Positions 46,206 through 56,710 of a stretch of 64,000 bases of DNA are shown here, in pieces. A program made the position numbers and the translations under genes. The DNA is from Struthio camelus. Its lineage: Eukaryota > Chordata > Aves > Struthioniformes > Struthionidae. The stretch spans positions 4,152,001 through 4,216,000 of the forward strand of contig NC_090967.1 of assembly GCF_040807025.1 (NCBI RefSeq), in the 5' to 3' direction. The notes beneath the pieces are model-generated. The model searched no databases. It was not told where the DNA came from and was given only the letters and a program-made list of their open reading frames with translations. Position 1 is the stretch's first letter, and every line of letters begins with the position of its first letter.

Positions 46206-46876
46206 GCTGTCTGTCTATCTCGCAGCCCACACGACGGGCCGGTGGCGGGGCGTTAGTCCTGTGTCCCCCCCCCGCTTTCCGTGACGCCGAGGGTAAGCGG
46301 CAGCTCTCGGCGGTGGCGCCGTCTCGGCCCGTGCCCCTTTGCTCTTCCCCGGGGGGATCCTGCCTTTTGGCGGCCGGCGGCCCCCGCTGGGCTTGGGGAT
46401 GGGTTCGGGGGTGCCGGAGGCGCTGGGAGCCGGCGTTGGCCGCCGCAGCCGGCCCGACGGTCCCTCCGAGGCTCCTCGAGGACCCGAGCGGCCTCAGGAA
46501 GGGGTCGACTGGCCGCGCAGCAGCGGGAAGACGGGGAAGAGAGGGGCGGCGTCGGCGTTCGGATTTCAGAGCGAAGGAGCTGGCCTTCGGCTTGCCCAGA
46601 TCCCCGCGTTCAAGCCATCTGCAAAGCAGAGCGGGGAGGAAAAAAGCAGGTAACGGAGGTTGCTGGTGACCGGGGCTCACAGCGGTACAGTCTTGCAGAG
46701 GGACCTTCTGCTACCAAGCGACTGCAGGCAGAAACGCAGAGGGAATTCATGGCCGATGGCGACAGAATAAGCAATTGGGCACCTGAACACATCGGTGGTC
46801 TTGGAGCTGATTTACCACGCAGGACGTGTGGGAACGTGGGGTTAGAATAAATCTATGAAGACCTCAACACGGGGCT
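46206..46876. other. FUT intergenic spacer, no gene seen
   Basis: GC-rich upstream flank of FUT copy 1. Open frames here are unrecognisable and overlap on both strands. Confidence 0.45.
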
Positions 46877-47057
46877 CACAGAATGACAGCATGGTTGAGG
46901 TTGGAAGGGACCTCTGGAGAGCGTCTCGTCCAATCCCTCCAGCAGGGCCACCGAGAGCAAGTTGCCAAGCTCTGGGTCCAGATGGTTTCTGAATATGTCC
47001 AAGGAAGGACACGCCACAACCTCTCTGGGCAACCTGGGCCAGTGCAAGGATATCCAG
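46877..47057 (-). mobile_element. Older CR1 3' fragment, minus strand
   Basis: Minus-strand reading shows a diverged CR1 tail: the plus strand starts CACAGAATGACAGCATGG, then GTTGGAAGGGACCTCTGGAG, then CAACCTCTCTGGGCAACCTG. There is only one copy of the 29-bp segment. Divergence from the two younger copies suggests a different, older subfamily. Sequence at 47,160-47,250 (CTCCTCAACCTGGAGAAGAA) may be a further CR1 scrap. Confidence 0.85.
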
Positions 47058-47873
47058 AGCTGTAGGAAGGGACCCCAGGAGGGCACCGCTGCCCCATGGT
47101 TCCTGCGGGCCCCCCAGCCCCAGCCAGCCAGAGCAGAGGGGAGTGGGAGGTGCGGAAAAGCTGCATGGGGGAAACAACTCAGTGCGATGGGGCTCCTCAA
47201 CCTGGAGAAGAAACAGCTTACAGGCATACAGGAGAAAGTTGACTAAGGGCTACTCCTTCAGCCTGTTTTTGCAACGCGAGGCCCAGAGGGCGTCCACTGA
47301 AGTCGGACGTCGAGAGGTTCAGATGCTGCGGGACGCCTTGCCGCAAGGCACTGCATGCGCTAAAACTTCACGTGCTGCAAGGGGCGGCTAGGCAAACGGA
47401 CGAAAAACATCCGCAAAAGGCAATTAAAAGGCAAAGACACCACCTCAGGTTTCTGTAAGTCACTGGAGAAGCCGAGGGAAAGTCCGCATAGTTGGCCGAG
47501 CCAACTGTTTCCAGAACGGGGGCTCGCTCCTTCCCCTTCCCTCCCTGCTCTCGCTCCCATCGGCTGCTCTCACACTCTTTCCTGAACCAATCGTGTCTTG
47601 CCAATCTGGCCAAAAACTAGCCTTGCAAAACAAAAAGTGAAGAGTTGCCTGCCTGTTCAGCACCCTGCCGCAGCACCTCGAAGACAGTCAGGGAGGGCTG
47701 GAGGCAGAGCAAGGGCAGAAGTGGGGTGGTGGGCTGGGAGGTGAAGAAGGAAGGGGTGAGACCGCACCTTCCAGCAGCAGCTGGTTGCATCATGGCCCGG
47801 CCACTCCTTCCACCACAGCCTTGCAGAGTACAAAGTCCCTGAAGCAGGTTTATGATACATATTTTTATTCCAC
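47058..47873. other. FUT intergenic spacer, no gene seen
   Basis: Moderate-GC sequence between the CR1 fragment and the 3' end of FUT copy 2. Nothing recognised apart from the possible CR1 scrap already noted. Confidence 0.5.
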
Positions 47874-47879
47874 CTACCC
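47874..47879 (-). terminator. FUT copy 2 polyadenylation signal
   Basis: AATAAA on the minus strand, about 353 bases past the copy 2 stop, in an AT-rich 3' flank. Confidence 0.55.
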
Positions 47880-48231
47880 CTCCCAGCCATTTGTTTCTAC
47901 TCTCCAACATATGGAGTGACCCAGAGCTGTTAGCAGATTGGTGGTTTAAAAAAAAAAAAAAAAAAGCATTTTGCACTGAATTTCTCCATAGGCAAGGCTG
48001 CAGCCTGCATTAACTCAAACACCAACAGAAAAAAAACCCAATGTACTACTCTATCGGGTAGTCTATTATCTCGTAAAACAAAGACATGAACACTGATTGT
48101 TTCCTTGTTCCTGTTGGTTTCAAAGCTCTTATTGTCCCTCCATTTTTAACAAGTTCAATCCTCCTGTGAAATTGCACCCAATCGCAAGTTCAACAAGATC
48201 AAAATACAGTCAGGAGCCGAGAAAATAGCAG

Positions 48232-49317
48232 TTACACAAACCACTCAGATAGCTTGGGCACCACCTGGTACCGGGCCTCCGTCGTCTGCAGGACCCGGCA
48301 GGCCCGGCAGAGGTGGACGGCCCAGCCGGGCGCATTCACGGGCTTCAGCCACCGCCGCCACTGGAAGTAGCGCTGGTATCTCTCAGCGTCCTCGCTCAGC
48401 TCCTGCAGGTACCGCGCCAGGTCCCGGGCGCTGGCAAAGTCATCAACGTGGATGAAGGCGTCGGGGGGCAGAAAGCGCTCGTAGTTGTCCCGGGGCGGCC
48501 CGAGGACGACGGGGACGGTGCCAGCCGACAAGGCGTTCCTCCAGACCTTCTCGGTGATGTAGTCCTCGTGCTGCGAGTTCTCAAAGGCCAGGTAGAACTT
48601 GTACTGGGCCATGGTGGGCAGGAGCTGGTCTTGGGCCAGGGGCCGGTGCTGCTGCCCGTAGACGTCCACGGCGATGTGCTGCCTCAGCTGCTCGTAGTAC
48701 TTCACCCGGTGGGAGTCTGCCCGCCAGTTGCTGACCACCCAGGCCACGAGCTTGGCCTTGGGCGGGATGCTGAAGGGCTGGGGCTGGCTAAGGAGCTGCA
48801 GCTCCCCGTAGGGGCTGAAGATGTCCGAGTCCCTCCGGTAGGACATGGTCAGGTTGAAGAGGTTGTCCATGGCGCCCAGGTTGGCCGAGTGACTGGGCGA
48901 CTCCAGGTTGAACCAGATCCAGCGCTGCGAAGGGATTCTGGTGACCTGGGACAGTCCCTTTACGTTCCAAGACACATCCCTATGATGCACAATCACAGCA
49001 CTGGCCTTGTGGTACCAGCTCCGGTTGGCAGTGAAGTGGCATTCTGGCGTGCTGTAGAGCTCCGAGCAGCTGCTGAATTTAAAGCGCTGCCCAAAGGGCC
49101 AGGTCCACAGCAAAATGGTCAGCTCATGCTTGCTTTTTGGTGGGGTGCCGGAATCAGTGAGGGCTGTTTGTGCAGAGGGATGGGTATTATTATGCTCTGG
49201 CTCAGGAGTCCTGAACTGATGAAAAGAAGCAAAGAGACAGAAGCTGAATATGAAGCTGAAGAGCATAAAGGTGAGGAGATTCTTGCAGAAGGTCTTCTTC
49301 CCTTCCATGAGCTCCAT
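48232..49317 (-). CDS. FUT3/5/6-like: Alpha-1,3-fucosyltransferase (GT10), copy 2
   Basis: Single coding exon of 361 residues starting MELMEGKKTF, the same length as human FUT3. The ATG at 49,317 is chosen because a splice acceptor (TGGTGTTTGCAG) ends at 49,326, eight bases upstream, as in mammalian FUT3/5/6 whose coding exon follows noncoding leader exons. An ATG at 49,344 lies in the presumed intron; one at 49,308 is also usable. Features: basic N-terminus, strongly hydrophobic transmembrane segment about 14-32, Thr/Pro/Ser stem, LLWTWPFGQRF (69-79), NRS glycosylation site (98), HHRD (111-114), then the GT10 catalytic domain with the FENSQHEDYITEKVWRNAL signature. The Arg in HHRD is the residue family knowledge links to alpha-1,3 activity on type 2 chains (Lewis x, sialyl Lewis x). 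It looks fully functional. Confidence 0.96.
   Translation of the reverse strand: MELMEGKKTFCKNLLTFMLFSFIFSFCLFASFHQFRTPEPEHNNTHPSAQTALTDSGTPPKSKHELTILLWTWPFGQRFKFSSCSELYSTPECHFTANRSWYHKASAVIVHHRDVSWNVKGLSQVTRIPSQRWIWFNLESPSHSANLGAMDNLFNLTMSYRRDSDIFSPYGELQLLSQPQPFSIPPKAKLVAWVVSNWRADSHRVKYYEQLRQHIAVDVYGQQHRPLAQDQLLPTMAQYKFYLAFENSQHEDYITEKVWRNALSAGTVPVVLGPPRDNYERFLPPDAFIHVDDFASARDLARYLQELSEDAERYQRYFQWRRWLKPVNAPGWAVHLCRACRVLQTTEARYQVVPKLSEWFV
48258..48933 (-). repeat. 676-bp tract identical to FUT copy 1
   Basis: Partner of 45,024-45,699. The tract is GC-rich, while both flanks of this copy (N-terminal coding part and 3' UTR) are far more AT-rich, so it looks imported here. Confidence 0.92.
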
Positions 49318-52300
49318 GAGTGAATCTGCAAACACCACAGACATGGGCGCACACTGGACACAGCAGGGACGCGGCTCTTGGTATATAGCTTGGTAGGGAG
49401 GTATGCACAGGGGTTCAGGGGACGTTGGGAAGAGCTGAAGTACATTTACCACCAGCCTCCTCCCACTTTGTGAGAGGAAAGTGCCCCCGCAGTAGCTCCA
49501 TACACAAGGTGCTTATAACAGGCACTCACAGGGCACAACATCTCATCCAAAGACCCCAGACTTTCCTCCATCATCACCCACTACCTTTTTTCATCAGCTC
49601 CTTTTTGCCTATCTGATTTTGAGAACAGCCACCACTCATTTCCCCATAGAAAAGCTGTAAACAGCCACTTTGGAGTCCTCACAGCCATGCAATAACGTAT
49701 TTAAGTTATTTGGCGATTTAAGCAAACAGCAGACAGATGTGATATGAAAACATAGAATGAAGCAATGCCTGCCCGTGCTCAGAAGTGGAAACAGAAGCCT
49801 GTGTGCCCTTCCTGCTGTGCCCAGTGCCTCCATCCCACAACCCCCAAGTAAGGTTCTTCATCCAATAGCTATCGAAAAAGAAAGGACTGTTGCAACCCAC
49901 CTCAGGTTTGGTGCCGATGAGAAAGCACGCTGTGGAGGGCACCACTGAAGTGGCTGGCAAAAAATGGAAAAGAGAAAGGAGGAGAGCACAGATAGGGGGA
50001 GGGATTGGTGGTGAGTTCCAAGTCTTCTTCCGTATCCAGAGCCATGCGTGCCAATCAGCTACTGCCATAAACATGTCATCTGATAAGAAAGGCTGTAATA
50101 CACGTACCTACTCCTCTTTGACAAATTGAGTCAACTAAAAGGAGCCATGGGCACACCTTTGCATTTGCTTGTGGCTGTTGAGAGGCCAGCTGCATACGTA
50201 TCAGTTGGCTCCCTTTGCGAGTCTCAGCCCATGGATTTGTTTGTGACATGCTTTCTTCTCCACTTTGCTTTGCTCTGTTCAGGAAGGGCGGGCAAAGCTG
50301 GCAGGGAGCAGAGGTGTAGGCACCAGGTTCAAGAGCACCCCATCCGGCTAATGGAGTTAACAGCACAGCTCCCTCCATCCTTGGGTGAGGCCAAGTCTTC
50401 TAGGTGCCTTTTCAAGACTTTGGACTATAACACAACATGAGACTGCTGACTTCAGAGATCACCTTGAATTTCAGAGTAGATAAAAGGCTAAACAAGCAGA
50501 TAAGAGCCTGAGCTGGGTGACCCCCACCTCCATCCAATGCCTGCAGACCTTGCTTTGGAGTGTCTCCAGCCCAGCTGAATAGGCATTGTACATCACGGTC
50601 TGTGGGCATAGCAAGGCTGTTTGTTTGCTATGACCAGAGCAAATTGATCTTGCATTGAGCTTGGCTGCACTTGGCCGGGAGTAAAAAAAAGCCATTATGT
50701 GTTATTATCAGGCTTGAATATGTTTGACTGTAAACGTGAGTTGTTGGTGTGGAATTAAAATTCACAGAGTTTCAGCATAGGTCTTTGGAGGGTCTTCTGA
50801 GTTGGCGGGGGGATTGCAAATGGGCAAGAGGATGTGGAAGAATTTGTATTTCCAGTCACTCTGCCAGGAGGTACGTGTTTCCTGGGACAGAACCGGAGGT
50901 CCCCTGAAGTGTGTCCAGTTGCCTCCTGCAGACTTGGTAGCACTCCAACACAGGTGAGAGCAAAAAATATACTGGGGCATGAGGGATGGGTGCCGTAACT
51001 CATGGTTCACTACCCAGGGTGATCCGGGCAGCCCAAGGTCTCACAGCTCCTCACCAGAGAAGAGGCGTCAGCCGTTTAACTGCTCTGCCTAGAAACTCCA
51101 CACATGAGACGCCGTGACGTCTTGCCCTTTCCCCACAACACGGGCTACATCTGTACTAGTAAATTAAACAGCACTAGAGTTAATTCATCTAGATGCTCAA
51201 ACAACTGGAATGGTTGCTGGCCCGGCTTTGACCTCAGCCAGCTAACGCTATACCAGACAAGACCCAGGCGTGGTTTGGGAGTTACCACGGGCAAGCAACC
51301 ATTCCGTACAGGTAGCTGGCATGTGGCCACCCCATTTTGGTGGCTAAGGGATTTCTAATAGCATGAACACGGCCCAGCAATGCTGGTTAGCCTCAGGGTC
51401 GGAGAACAGACTCCAGCACTGTTATCCTCCAAGGACAGGCATAGTTGTGAAGTCCAGGCACTACCTGGATTCTTGCTTTAAGGGCCATCCACTCTGCAGC
51501 CAGAGGCACAAATGAAGCCCTCTGCATCCCCAGGTGTCCCCAGCATGAGTACCAGAGCAGCCTCTGGATGTAATTTTACTCACAGCTGCTGGATGCAATT
51601 TTACTTGAGCCTGAGGACGAGAAAGAGGATTTAGGTTTCTTAGCACCATGGGCAGCCCCAGAGCTCAAGGATCCTGTAGAGCCAGATCAGAGACTTCAGG
51701 CAGGTGGAACATCCCAAGACTTCTGTACCCTTGAAAAACAGGGCCACAAGGAACTTAAGCGCAGTAGGGGGTAATTAATGTCAATTTAAACATATAAGCA
51801 ATGCTGGGGAAGTCATGGAAAAGAGTCATGGAGCTGTGAACTGAGAATTGTTCCAAGCTGCGCACGTGACGCGAGGTGACAGATCTCTAGAAACTCTAGA
51901 AACTGATGTAAGATTGTAACACGGACAGAACAAAGAGGCCGTTTAGGTAATGGACTTGGCAGGACCAAATGCAGTTGACAAGTATATTTATTGCCATAAG
52001 ATGAATAGTCTCAGTAATCCCTACATCTGAAGACAAATAACGCTGTGTTTTGGAGCAACTTCCTGGTTACTGCCCTTGCTGACCCAGCGAGCGAGCTGCT
52101 GCAGAGCTGCGGGTGCTTGGCACTCACTCAGGTGAGCGCAGGAAAACACATAGACTGTGCTGGCAGACAAACGTGGCACTCGCTCAGAAACGCTGGTAGC
52201 TGAACACCTGAGCTCATTTGCCTTCAAAGAGGTCACTAAGCAGAGTTAATCTACAACAGATACTTGACAGATCTGCAAGCACGCTGGATTCATCTGCGCT

Positions 52301-55300
52301 AGTAAATAAAGACGCCAGAGACTGTTTTTCATCCCTGAGGCCAAGTGACCCAGCATGGCTCCCATCTATGCTGCTTCATCCCAGGTCACTGCAGCCACAT
52401 CCAGCCTGTTTCCTGGGAATGGTACCTGCCCCAGGCTATCCCTGGACCATGCCCAGACATTGTTTGAGGAGCGCTAGCTGCCATGGGCCACAATTGTGCC
52501 AAGGAACGTGCAGTATGGACGATAAAGGGACAGCGTTTAGATCCGTGCCCGGGCTCAGTTTAGTTTCCCATCACATATTTAGCTTCTGAGGATAAGCCCT
52601 TGCCCAGGGCTACAGCTAAGGGTTCAATTCTTGGAGGCATTTCTCTGAACTCTTGCCCCAAGGACTGGTCCAGGCAGAAACTCCCGACAGGACAGGACAC
52701 GTGTCTTGCAGCCCCATTAAAAATATGCCTGTGCTAGAACAAGGTATTTAGGACCTCTCTGTTTGCATCAAAATTAACTGGAAAGTGAACTCCATGTACC
52801 TCCACTGCCTTTGAAAAGCTTCTGCAGACTCTACAAGGGAATGCCACTACATTTCCCTGCTCCGGATAGTTTGGGGCAGACTGCAAAGCATAACAGCAGG
52901 GCAAAGTAGTGAGAGGAATGGAGAATTCCTTTGGGAATACTCACCAGGAAGCTCTGCCAAGGGCACTGAGCGTTGCTGTATCCAGTCTCTCCCTGCTCAT
53001 CTCTTGCAGAACATTTCATTGAGGCTTTCCAGGAACAGAGCTGTTTCAGGAGCTGATCATCTACTGGCGAGTAGCAGTATGGCTCCAGCGGCTGTCCCAA
53101 ACATGCAGCTGAGCCTTGGCTGGTAGGATGGGTAGGTCCTGTCCAAACATGATGACTGCAGATGCTCCCCTCCGTCATCCTCAGCCCTTTTGCCTGCACA
53201 GACATGAGAGACGCTTCATTCAATAAAGGCTCTGACCCTGCTGAATTTTTCACTCGGGTTTCCAGTGCAAGGGAGGAGGATTAGGGAGATTTGAGGCCTC
53301 CAATCCCAAACGTACAACAGGTCTAAAGATGTTAAGCCTGTTGTTCGTGCCTCGCTGTATAACCACATACCCTGGTTGGGATCCAGAAATGGGTTTCTGA
53401 ACTTCTAGGCTAGATGCAGCTCATGACCACAGCCCGGAAACAGCAGAGAGGAAAGATGCAGACATTGGGAGAACAAATTTAGCAAGGCTTGATCCAGAGC
53501 CCTTTCATGTCAGCAGAAGACTGCGATGGGAGCTCAAGGTTGGCTGGGAGCCCGAGACACTAGTAAACCTCCAAACCCTGCATCTCCTTGGCCATCTGCC
53601 TCCCTGGGTGGACCAAACCACTTTACCATCATCTCTCCCCAGACTGCCCCACATTTTAGCTGTATCTATATTAAATCACCAATTCTGTGTGTTTGCCAGG
53701 ACCACGGGTCTTCCTGGAGAGCATCAAGACCCTTTGGCATGGGTTCGACTCCCCATGGGGAAGCCCAGCGCCAGGCAGCCTCACCGCTCACGGACTCCAG
53801 CCTCCAGGAGAATGGCAGGGAGTGGTGCAGGAGGGTTGTGAAATGTTTGTATTGCCAAGGACTTGCTGTTTCCTTCGGGAAGAAACAGAACAATTGCTGG
53901 TGCTGCACCCAGAGCTGAACCACACCGCAGAGCAACATCAGCACCGATAGTCTCACTCGCCCGGGCCGTGTTCGTATGGGGGCCAAAAGACACCAGCATC
54001 CTTCTGGGGTGGGAAATGTTTTTTTTTTCCCCCCGGTCAGCATTAGGAAGCAGAGCTGTTGAGCGTTTCTGGGATCGGCTGATGCCTAGGTGCAGGCAGA
54101 TGGGTTTAAGGCTCAAGACACCAAGGAAGAAGTTTATAGATGGAGGGAGGGCTCCTATCTCCTAGATCAGGGGACCCGCGAGCAGCTGGGGCTGAGCAGG
54201 ACGGATGAGAGCAGTGGCAAAGGGAAGCAGATCCAGTTGACATGAAGGTCGTGCCCCCATCCAGCTACTGTGGGCCAGACCCTTTCCCGGTTGCACCTAT
54301 AGAGTCCCCAATTTCACACAGCACTGAGCTGGTCTTTGACCTGGCCCAGCTAGCATGGGAACATCTGTAAATTAGGTGAAAACCTGCATTTTTGCTGACA
54401 ATTTACACTCCCTTCCCTGACTTGGTAGCAGCCCAAGAGGCACTGGCTCAGGCGGTGTGGTTCGCTCCCTCCCTGCTGTCCGTGGCCTGCCTACTCCTTG
54501 AAATCACCAGGTATCTTTTCCAGGTCAAGAGCCAACAGCCTATGTTTCTAAGCATTTAGTAATCAGCACATGATGGCATCAGGGTAGACGTTCAGCAGCC
54601 ATGAACGGTAACACCTTAGAAACCCATCTTGGTACAAATAATCCAAAACTGACAGACTCGAATACTTAAGTAGAACCAAAGCTACAGAGCAACATAAAAA
54701 TTTCATAAAGATTTTTTTTAAGAGTAAACGTTCCTAATGCGCATGTAATAAGAATGCTGCCAAAAGGCAGCTTTCTCATGGAGAAGCCAGATTTCTTCTG
54801 TCCCACGCACACCCATCCCATGCTGGGCTTGGAGGCAGGAGAGGGAAGAGAGAGCAACCATATTCTTGGCTCTAGGACTTTGCTTTTCTCCAACTTGCAG
54901 GACTAGATGGTGGGTCAATATTTCCCCCCTGCTTGCAGAGCCTTCTGGCCTGCGCACAGATGTCCCCCATGGCTTTGGACCTTGGGGACAACCTCTGGGA
55001 AACTGGCTTTGGTCCAAGCAGTCCAAGCAGCTGCCTCAGCCCTCTTGTCTTTAGTCAATGCCCAGCTGAGCAGGGGGGATGACAGAGCACTCAGGAGCTG
55101 CATGCTGAAAGCTGCCAAGGATGACTTGGGTAGAGCTAACTCATGGCCAACAACCTTGCTGTTTCCAATGAGTTTTGTTACTTCTATATTTCTGTTCCCA
55201 TTCCCAGTGCTACCTGGGCTCCCAGCCGCTGCCACGTGAGGGTAGTCAAGGAAAGAGAGTGCTCTGAAGTTATCTCTGCAGCAGCCCTGAAGTGGGGGGC

Positions 55301-56584
55301 TCTTTCTGCTGAAGATATTACAAATAAGTCAGTGGGGAAGTTGGAGTCTTTCCCTCCAATGTTGAGTCTAACAACCCCACTGCCTTGGTTTTTGGTTTGC
55401 TCCTGGTTGGCTTCTTGCCTGGTTTCCCAAGGAAATTACTTATGTTTCGGGGCAGATTTGGCTTTAAAATTCAACAATTGGGGATCAAAACTCTTTTTTT
55501 TCTTCCTCTGAGAAGTCCTTCTGCACCCACTGTTCTCATCCCATGACGATATATACATATATGTATATCCCTTCAGCTCTGTATAGCTAGGGACTTGCTA
55601 TAACCCAGCCGCAAGCACCGATGGCAAAATGGAGCATGTCAGGGGCATTTCAGAGGCAACTCCAGCATGACCCGCGCTCCTGCCATCGCGCCCAGCCTCC
55701 GCTTCCAAACAGGAGGCAGATAAGATATTGCCTGCTAATGGCTTCCCATCTAAATATTAGGACCTTCCCTCTCAACCAGTTTACTCTGAGCAACGACCCC
55801 CTCGCCAGGGTCATGGGGAATGGGAAACTGTGGGAGGTCCCCAGATTTTATAAATGAGAGGGTTTCCCTGTGTAGACACGGCCCAGGAGGCACCCAGGAG
55901 CCAAAGGCACTGATTGATGGCCTCACGCAGGCCTGTTGCAGGGGAATGGTGTCGAAGCGGTGGCGGGGAGGGATTATCCAGAGATTTAGCAGTTTTGGTG
56001 GATTAAGGGTGATTTGTCAGTTGTCTGCAACGGATCTCCACCGAAAAGGCCAAGAGCCAAGAGCCCAAAGTTGTGTGGCATGTGAGTGGGAGGAAAAAAA
56101 ATGCAGCCAGTTGGGTTTGATCCACTCGTGGTTCAGATGCAGGTCCAGGTGGCTCATATGGGCTGATGCATCAACGTAGGGTTAGTCCGAGGGGTGATGA
56201 GACAGGGGCTGCCTCTAGCCACTGAACTAGTAATCGCCACCAGGCGTGCGGTTCCTGCAAGCATGCATGGTGGCTTGGCTCTAGGCATGGACGGGGCAGG
56301 ATCCCGGCGTTTTGGGTGTTGGCAACGACAAGTCAGGGCTCCCCACGTGTGAGATAGCGGCCGGGAAAGAGAAGAGGGAGATCAGGTCTTATCATGCGGC
56401 CGTGGCACCCTTACGAAGCATCCTCGGGAAAGGCTCAGCGGCACCCGGAGATGGCCAGCTCGCAGCTGAGCCCCATCTCCAGCCACGCAATTCGGCTGCC
56501 AGAGGAAAGCAGATTTGGGCAGTGACCCCCATGTGCATGGCCTCTTGCTTTTTTTTTCTCTGAGAAAAGGCAAAGGGAGGGTCT
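49318..56584. other. No gene recognised; may hold FUT leader exons
   Basis: About 7.3 kb of moderate GC. Leader exons of FUT copy 2 may lie here on the minus strand, but noncoding exons cannot be picked by eye. A short imperfect tandem pair lies at 51,560-51,610 (CTGGATGTAATTTTACT and CTGGATGCAATTTTACT). A palindromic ATATATACATATATGTATAT lies near 55,549. No protein was recognised. Confidence 0.4.
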
Positions 56585-56710
56585 GGAAGGGGAAAATGTA
56601 ATAGGCAATTATCTGGAAATGTAACTAATCGAATTATAATGAAGACCATGCTCGCAAGGCATCTCTGGTTTCAGGGGAAATCTAGATAAACAGTTAAAGG
56701 AGCACTGAAG
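56585..56710. promoter_or_regulatory. Candidate conserved noncoding element
   Basis: AT-rich block with GTAATAGGCAATTATCTGG, AACTAATCGAATTATAATG and TCTAGATAAACAG, combining homeodomain-like and GATA-like cores. Confidence 0.35.

Noticed and set aside
44791-46284. Nearly 500-codon plus-strand frame opposite FUT copy 1, and a similar one opposite copy 2
   Set aside because: Antisense shadow of the GC-rich fucosyltransferase exon; shared by both copies only because their DNA is identical.
49318-49452. Longer N-terminus for FUT copy 2
   Set aside because: The extension crosses a good splice acceptor and starts at a non-ATG codon. The 361-residue form equals the family length.
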